DNA from: Thermoanaerobaculia bacterium
Lineage (GTDB): Bacteria; Acidobacteriota; Thermoanaerobaculia; Gp7-AA8
DNA length: 8,160 nt
Assembly: GCA_017883215.1 (NCBI GenBank)
Contig: JADGOA010000164.1
Location: 1 to 8,160, forward strand
Reading direction: 5' to 3'
Shown in pieces: positions 4,245 to 8,160 of this stretch; position 1 is the stretch's first letter; each line of letters starts with the position of its first letter. The notes beneath the pieces are model-generated. The model made no database searches. It saw only the letters and a program-made list of their open reading frames with translations, and was not told the origin of the DNA. The position numbers and the translations under genes were made by a program.

Positions 4245-5492
4245 ATGAACAAACAATTCAAGAAAGTCGCACTCGCATACTCCGGCGGTCTCGACACCTC
4301 CGTCATCATTCCGTGGCTCAAAGAGAACTACAGCTGCGAAGTCGTGGCCGTGGCCGTCGACGTCGGTCAGGCCGAAGAGACGGCCGGGCTTGCGGAGAAG
4401 GCATATCGCACCGGAGCGTGCGAGTTCTACCTGATCGACGCGAAGGAAGAGTTCGCGGCCGATTACCTCTTTCCGGTGCTGAAGGCGGGAGCGATTTACG
4501 AGCGCGACTATCTGCTCGGCACTTCGACCGCGCGACCGCTGATCGCGCGCAAGCAGGTCGAGATCGCCCTCGCCACCGGCTGTGACGCACTCGCGCACGG
4601 CTGCACGGGCAAAGGGAACGATCAGGTACGCTTCGAGCTCGCGTATCAGGCGCTCGCACCCGAGCTGGGCATCATCGCGCCGTGGCGCGAGTGGTCGATC
4701 GTCTCCCGTGAAGACGCCATCGACTACGCCGCGGCACGAAACATCCCCGTGCCGGTGACGAAGAAGGACCCGTACTCGCGCGATCGCAACCTCTGGCACA
4801 TTTCCCACGAGGGCGGCCCGCTGGAAGATCCGACCTTCGAGCCGGAAGCGTCGATGTTCAAGTTGACGACCGATCCGCAGAACGCCCCCGACACGCCGGA
4901 AAAGGTGACGATCGACTTCGAGAGCGGTGTTCCGGTGGCGGTCAACGGCGAGAAGCTCTCGCCGGCGAAGCTGGTCGAGACGCTCAACGCCATCGGCGGA
5001 AAGCACGGCATCGGCCGGGTCGACATCGTCGAGAACCGGCTCGTGGGCATCAAGTCGCGCGGCGTGTACGAAACGCCGGGCGGAACGATCCTGGTCAACG
5101 CGCTGAAGGCCCTCGAGTCGATCACGCTCGACCGCGAGAGCGCACACGAGAAGGAGCGCATGGCCACGCGCTACGCGGAGCTCGTCTACTTCGGCCAGTG
5201 GTTCTCGCCGTTGAAGGAAGCGTACGACGCCTTCGTCGAGAAGATCACCGAAGACGTGACCGGCACGGTGGTGGTCAAGCTGTACAAGGGCAATGCCGTA
5301 GTGGTGTCGCGCCAGTCGGCGCACTCGCTCTACTCGCAGCACCTCGCTTCGTTCGACATGACCGGCTACGACGCCAAGGACTCCGCGGGCTTCATCCGCC
5401 TGTTTGGTCTGCAGCTGCGCGGCCGGAAGCGGCTGGCCCCGATGGACGTCGCCTCGGTGCAGCCTGCAGCCGGCGCGCGGAGCGCGAAGTGA
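4245..5492 (+). CDS. argG: Argininosuccinate synthase ArgG
   Basis: Predicted cytosolic ligase joining citrulline and aspartate with ATP hydrolysis to AMP and PPi, the penultimate step. The N-terminal nucleotide-binding domain opens with ALAYSGGLDTSVIIPWL (9-25), containing the PP-loop SGGLDTS (13-19). YERDYLLGTSTARPLIA (85-101) and the substrate-binding GCTGKGNDQVRFE (119-131) follow, then the synthetase and multimerisation domain. This is the short-type ArgG found in most bacteria and eukaryotes, and 415 residues is normal or slightly long. The ATG at 4245 is set by the ribosome binding site and by the PP-loop 12 residues in. The last codons, an Ala/Arg-rich tail, contain the Shine-Dalgarno of argH, and the stop overlaps the argH GTG by 4 bases. 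No defects are visible. Confidence 0.97.
   Translation: MNKQFKKVALAYSGGLDTSVIIPWLKENYSCEVVAVAVDVGQAEETAGLAEKAYRTGACEFYLIDAKEEFAADYLFPVLKAGAIYERDYLLGTSTARPLIARKQVEIALATGCDALAHGCTGKGNDQVRFELAYQALAPELGIIAPWREWSIVSREDAIDYAAARNIPVPVTKKDPYSRDRNLWHISHEGGPLEDPTFEPEASMFKLTTDPQNAPDTPEKVTIDFESGVPVAVNGEKLSPAKLVETLNAIGGKHGIGRVDIVENRLVGIKSRGVYETPGGTILVNALKALESITLDRESAHEKERMATRYAELVYFGQWFSPLKEAYDAFVEKITEDVTGTVVVKLYKGNAVVVSRQSAHSLYSQHLASFDMTGYDAKDSAGFIRLFGLQLRGRKRLAPMDVASVQPAAGARSAK
5479..5482 (+). promoter_or_regulatory. argH ribosome binding site, deciding the GTG start
   Basis: GGAG lies 6 bases before the GTG at 5489, within the end of argG. With the GTGA overlap and the ensuing THKLWGGRFE, which matches the start of argininosuccinate lyases, it identifies 5489 as the true start rather than any upstream in-frame codon inside argG. 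Confidence 0.65.
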
Positions 5493-6985
5493 CCCATAAA
5501 CTCTGGGGTGGACGTTTCGAGTCGGAACCGTCGCAGCTTCTGCGCCGGTTCAACGACTCGTTTGCGTTCGACCTCGAGTTGTTCGAGGAAGACGTCGAGG
5601 GCTCGATCGCCTGGGCGGAGGCATTGGCGCGCGCAGGCGTGCTGACGGATGGTGAAGCCTCGACGATCGTCGCGGGCTTGCGACGAATTCACGCCCCTCA
5701 CCCGGCCTTCGGCCACCCTCTCCCGGCGGGAGAGGGCCAACAACCGCGCCATGTCATCCCTCTCCCCCCGGGAGAGGGTGGCCACGAACCGGAGCCGCAG
5801 GCGGAGGTTCGTGGCCGGGTGAGGGGCGTGCAGACAACGGAAAATTTCGAAGACATCCACTCCTACGTCGAGTCGAAGCTCTACGAAGAGGTCGGCGATC
5901 TCGCCGGCAAGCTCCACACCGGCCGTTCGCGAAACGACCAGGTCGCGACCGATCTCCGCCTGTGGCTCGGGAAAGCGGCGGCGGAGCTCGAGGAGATCGT
6001 GAGCGATCTCGCCGGGACGCTCGCGACGCGCGCCGGCGAAGAGGCGGCGGCGCCGATGCCCGGCTACACGCATCTCAAGCAGGCCGAGCCGGTCACATTC
6101 GGCCACTGGTGCCTCGCCTATTTCGAGATGCTGAAGCGCGACCGATCCCGCATCGCAGGCGCCATCGAGCGCGGCAACGAATGCCCCCTCGGAAGCGGCG
6201 CGCTCTCCGGCACACCTCTGGACATCGATCGCGACGCCCTGGCCCGCTCGCTCGGATTTGCGCGCCCCACGGCGAACTCGCTCGACTCGGTATCCGACCG
6301 CGATTTCGCCGCCGACTACCTCTACTGCGCGGCAATGCTGCTGTCGCACCTCTCGCGAATGGCCGAAGACCTGATCTTCTTCACCAGCGACGAGGTGGCG
6401 TTCGCAGAGCTTCCCGACGCACTGTCGACAGGGTCCTCGCGCATGCCGCAGAAGAAAAATCCGGATGTGCTCGAGCTCGTTCGCGGCCACGGCGGCCGCA
6501 TCATCGGCGAGCTCACCGGCCTGCTGGCGCTCATGAAGGCGCTGCCGCTCGCCTACGACAAAGATCTGCAGCTCGACAAGGAGCCGCTGTTCCGGACCCG
6601 GGCCACGCTCGCCGCAGCCGTCCCCGCCCTGACGGCGCTCGTTGCCGGTCTGAAGCTCAATCGGGACCGGATGCGGGCCGCGGCCTCGAAGGACCTCCTG
6701 CTCGCCACCGAAGTCGCCGATTCGATCGCCAGGCGGGGTACGCCCTTCCGCGACGCGCACTCCATCGTCAGCGCTCGCATCGGTGAGGCCATCAAGGGGG
6801 GGAAGACCCTTCGCGAGCTCGGGCCGACCGCTACGATCACGCAAGAAGATCTCGACGCGCTCGATGTCGATCGCGCACTCTCGAAACGAATCGCCATCGG
6901 CGGCACTTCGCCGAAACGAGTAAAGGAAGCGGCGGCACGGGCTCTTTCCGCGCACCGAGCACCGATCACCGCGCACCGATCATGA
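5489..6985 (+). CDS. argH: Argininosuccinate lyase ArgH with a 47-codon in-frame insertion
   Basis: Predicted fumarase/aspartase superfamily enzyme cleaving argininosuccinate into arginine and fumarate, the last step. The GTG start at 5489 gives 498 residues, against the usual ~457-465. Family landmarks are intact: KLWGGRF (4-10), EDIHSYVE (121-128), HTGRSRNDQVATDL (143-156), GYTHLKQAEPV (192-202) with the catalytic His195, and the signature loop GSSRMPQKKNP (315-325) with the mobile serine. The excess lies between GLRRI (63-67) and ENFEDIHS, and is encoded by palindromic element F (5690-5830). It is low-complexity, rich in Pro, Gly and charged residues, and unlike any ArgH segment. The C-terminal tail (SAHRAPITAHRS) is encoded by a heptad run shared with the argJ start. 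The enzyme is probably functional, with a surface loop added before the EDIHS segment, but this is inferred. Confidence 0.93.
   Translation: MTHKLWGGRFESEPSQLLRRFNDSFAFDLELFEEDVEGSIAWAEALARAGVLTDGEASTIVAGLRRIHAPHPAFGHPLPAGEGQQPRHVIPLPPGEGGHEPEPQAEVRGRVRGVQTTENFEDIHSYVESKLYEEVGDLAGKLHTGRSRNDQVATDLRLWLGKAAAELEEIVSDLAGTLATRAGEEAAAPMPGYTHLKQAEPVTFGHWCLAYFEMLKRDRSRIAGAIERGNECPLGSGALSGTPLDIDRDALARSLGFARPTANSLDSVSDRDFAADYLYCAAMLLSHLSRMAEDLIFFTSDEVAFAELPDALSTGSSRMPQKKNPDVLELVRGHGGRIIGELTGLLALMKALPLAYDKDLQLDKEPLFRTRATLAAAVPALTALVAGLKLNRDRMRAAASKDLLLATEVADSIARRGTPFRDAHSIVSARIGEAIKGGKTLRELGPTATITQEDLDALDVDRALSKRIAIGGTSPKRVKEAAARALSAHRAPITAHRS
5690..5830. repeat. Palindromic element F inserted in frame in argH
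   Basis: The ends CACGCCCCTCACCCGGCC (5690-5707) and its exact complement (5813-5830) form a perfect 18-bp terminal inverted repeat. Inside are two near-identical hairpins with 9-base arms CCCTCTCCC/GGGAGAGGG (5716-5724 with 5728-5736, and 5758-5766 with 5770-5778), a third stem GGCCACGAACC (5780-5790) with its perfect complement at 5806-5816, and the alternative 14-bp pairing 5711-5724 with 5770-5783. The whole can fold as a multi-armed cloverleaf. It is 141 bp, exactly 47 codons, with no stop in the argH frame. No clear target duplication flanks it. It resembles the CCCTCTCCC...GGGAGAGGG interspersed repeats common in high-GC bacterial genomes. Confidence 0.93.
6952..6979. repeat. Heptad run at the argH-argJ junction (GCACCGA units)
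   Basis: Four consecutive 7-base units, GCACCGA, GCACCGA, TCACCGC and GCACCGA, run to within two bases of the argJ ATG. They encode the argH C-terminal tail (repeated Ala-His-Arg and Ala-Pro-Ile residues). No complementary arm (TCGGTGC units) is seen nearby, so this is a one-armed member of the heptad class. It also occupies the place where an argJ ribosome binding site would be. Confidence 0.65.
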
Positions 6986-8154
6986 GACTTCCAAAAGGCT
7001 TTCTCGCATCCGGAGTCCGCGCCGGCATCCGCAAGAAGCGGCCGGACCTCGGTCTGATCGTCGCTCCCGACGGCGCGAACGGCGCAGCCGTTTTCACCCG
7101 AAACCTGTTCCAGGCCGCTCCGGTGGTGCTCTCGAAAGCGGCAATCCGGAAGAGCGGCGGGCGCGTCAAAGCCGTAGTCGTCAATGCCGGCTGCGCGAAC
7201 GCCGTGAGCGGCGCCGAAGGGACCGCGGCCGCGAAACGCACGCGGACGCACGCGGCGCAGCTGCTGCATTGCCCGGAAGAGGAAGTATTTCTGGCGTCCA
7301 CCGGGGTCATCGGCGTGGTGCTTCCGGACAAGAAAATCCGCACGGCACTACCGGATGCAGTGGCGCGGCTGTCGACCGGCGGAGTGGATGCGCTATCGCA
7401 CGCCATCCTCACCACGGACGTCGGTCCGAAGGTGGCCCAGGCGAGCTTCACACTCGGCGGCAAGCGCGGACGGATCGTCGGCGTCGCCAAAGGCGCCGGC
7501 ATGATCCATCCGAACATGGCCACGATGCTCAGCTTCGTCATGACCGATGCGGCGCTCGATCCTGCGACGCTGCAGGCGTGCCTGAAGACGGCCGTCGATC
7601 AGAGCTTCAACGCCATCTCCGTCGATGGTGACACCTCGACCAACGACACCGTTCTTCTACTCGCCTCCGGAAAGCTCGCCAACCAGGCGCGCGCCGCTCG
7701 AAGCGACTTTCAGCGCGCGTTGAACGCCGTCTGCCGGCAGTTGGCGTGGCTGATCGTCCGCGACGGCGAAGGGGCGACGCGCGTGATGGAGCTCGAGGTC
7801 CGCGGCGCGCGCAGCGACCGCGACGCCCGGCTGGCAGCGCACGCTGTGGCGACCTCGCCGCTGGTGAAGACGGCGCTCCACGGCGGCGATCCGAACTGGG
7901 GCCGCATTCTCGCCGCTCTGGGCCGGAGCGGCGCACGCTTTTCAACCAAGCGCGTCTCGCTCGCCGCCGGCAACGTGACCCTCGTCTCGAACGGAGCGCC
8001 CGCGGTCTATCGCGAGAAAGATGCAGCCCGCGTCTTCGCCCGCGAGCGCGTCCCCCTCACGCTGGACCTCGGCGGCGGCAACGCCTCCACCGTCGTCCTG
8101 GCCAGCGACCTCGGCCACGACTACGTCTCCATCAACACCGACTACCGGTCGTAG
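6982..8154 (+). CDS. argJ: Glutamate/ornithine acetyltransferase ArgJ
   Basis: Predicted Ntn-fold enzyme that transfers the acetyl group from N-acetylornithine to glutamate, releasing ornithine and regenerating N-acetylglutamate. Some members can also use acetyl-CoA. At 390 residues it is normal for the family. KGAGMIHPNMATML (170-183) holds the autocleavage site Ala180-Thr181; Thr181 becomes the N-terminal nucleophile of the beta chain. ASTGVIG (105-111) is the oxyanion-hole segment, NAGCANA (68-74) the substrate-side loop, and GDTSTNDT (216-223) the conserved beta-chain motif. The C-terminus YVSINTDYRS fits the family's usual end. The ATG at 6982 overlaps the argH stop (ATGA), with no Shine-Dalgarno in front, so translation probably depends on coupling to argH. 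Its presence implies the cyclic acetyl-recycling route. Mono- or bifunctionality cannot be told from the sequence. Confidence 0.96.
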   Translation: MRLPKGFLASGVRAGIRKKRPDLGLIVAPDGANGAAVFTRNLFQAAPVVLSKAAIRKSGGRVKAVVVNAGCANAVSGAEGTAAAKRTRTHAAQLLHCPEEEVFLASTGVIGVVLPDKKIRTALPDAVARLSTGGVDALSHAILTTDVGPKVAQASFTLGGKRGRIVGVAKGAGMIHPNMATMLSFVMTDAALDPATLQACLKTAVDQSFNAISVDGDTSTNDTVLLLASGKLANQARAARSDFQRALNAVCRQLAWLIVRDGEGATRVMELEVRGARSDRDARLAAHAVATSPLVKTALHGGDPNWGRILAALGRSGARFSTKRVSLAAGNVTLVSNGAPAVYREKDAARVFARERVPLTLDLGGGNASTVVLASDLGHDYVSINTDYRS

Positions 8155-8160
8155 GCCGAC

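Noticed and set aside
5198..5488. Upstream extension of argH to an in-frame ATG at 5198
   Set aside because: The extension lies inside argG in another frame and has no ArgH similarity. The GTG at 5489 is followed by the family start KLWGGRF, has a GGAG site and gives a classic 4-base overlap with argG.
5690..5830. Element F as an intron or programmed bypass within argH
   Set aside because: It is fully open in frame and a multiple of three, and shows no group I/II intron core or splice-site features. Translation straight through is the simplest reading.
5690..5830. Element F as a classical insertion sequence or MITE with target duplication
   Set aside because: No direct repeat was found at the flanks (AATT before, CAGA after) and no transposase is encoded. 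A MITE origin is possible but not demonstrated here.

Overview
The window is an almost complete arginine-biosynthesis cluster on the plus strand of a high-GC bacterium. Codon third positions are strongly G/C-biased and every gene looks vertically typical. The taxon cannot be fixed from the sequence. The gene order, together with the many short palindromic and heptad repeats between genes, would suit a soil or sediment lineage such as Acidobacteriota, but that is a low-confidence inference.

Layout: a repeat-bearing upstream region (1-90); a promoter with two ArgR-type operator boxes, the second overlapping the argR start; argR (131-640); an unrecognised 64-residue small ORF (690-884); argC (877-1878); argB (1962-2714); argD (2898-4145); argG (4245-5492); argH (5489-6985, GTG start, 4-base overlap with argG); argJ (6982-8154, 4-base overlap with argH). 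No gene is convincing on the minus strand. There is no RNA gene, CRISPR array, transposase or clear intrinsic terminator.

How the genes work together: ArgB phosphorylates N-acetylglutamate, ArgC reduces it, ArgD transaminates it to N-acetylornithine, and ArgJ moves the acetyl group back to glutamate and releases ornithine (the cyclic route). ArgG and ArgH then turn citrulline into arginine. The ornithine-to-citrulline enzyme (ArgF) is not in the window. ArgR, first in the cluster, probably senses arginine and represses the operon, itself included, from the paired boxes.

The unusual part lies between and inside the genes. Most junctions carry a different palindromic element. Three of these (731-802, 1881-1954, 4145-4228) have the same design: tandem 7-base units in one arm and their mirrored complement in the other, with a different unit each time. 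One-armed heptad runs also occur at 44-71, 2868-2885 and 6952-6979. A fourth palindrome (2720-2858) and a fifth (5690-5830) have no heptads. The fifth lies inside argH and is exactly 141 bp (47 codons) long with perfect 18-bp terminal inverted repeats, so argH stays open and encodes a protein about 40 residues longer than usual. The 72-bp palindrome in the small ORF is likewise a multiple of three and in frame. This resembles coding-sequence palindromic insertions such as those of Rickettsia, together with cyanobacterial-style heptanucleotide repeats, gathered in one metabolic operon.
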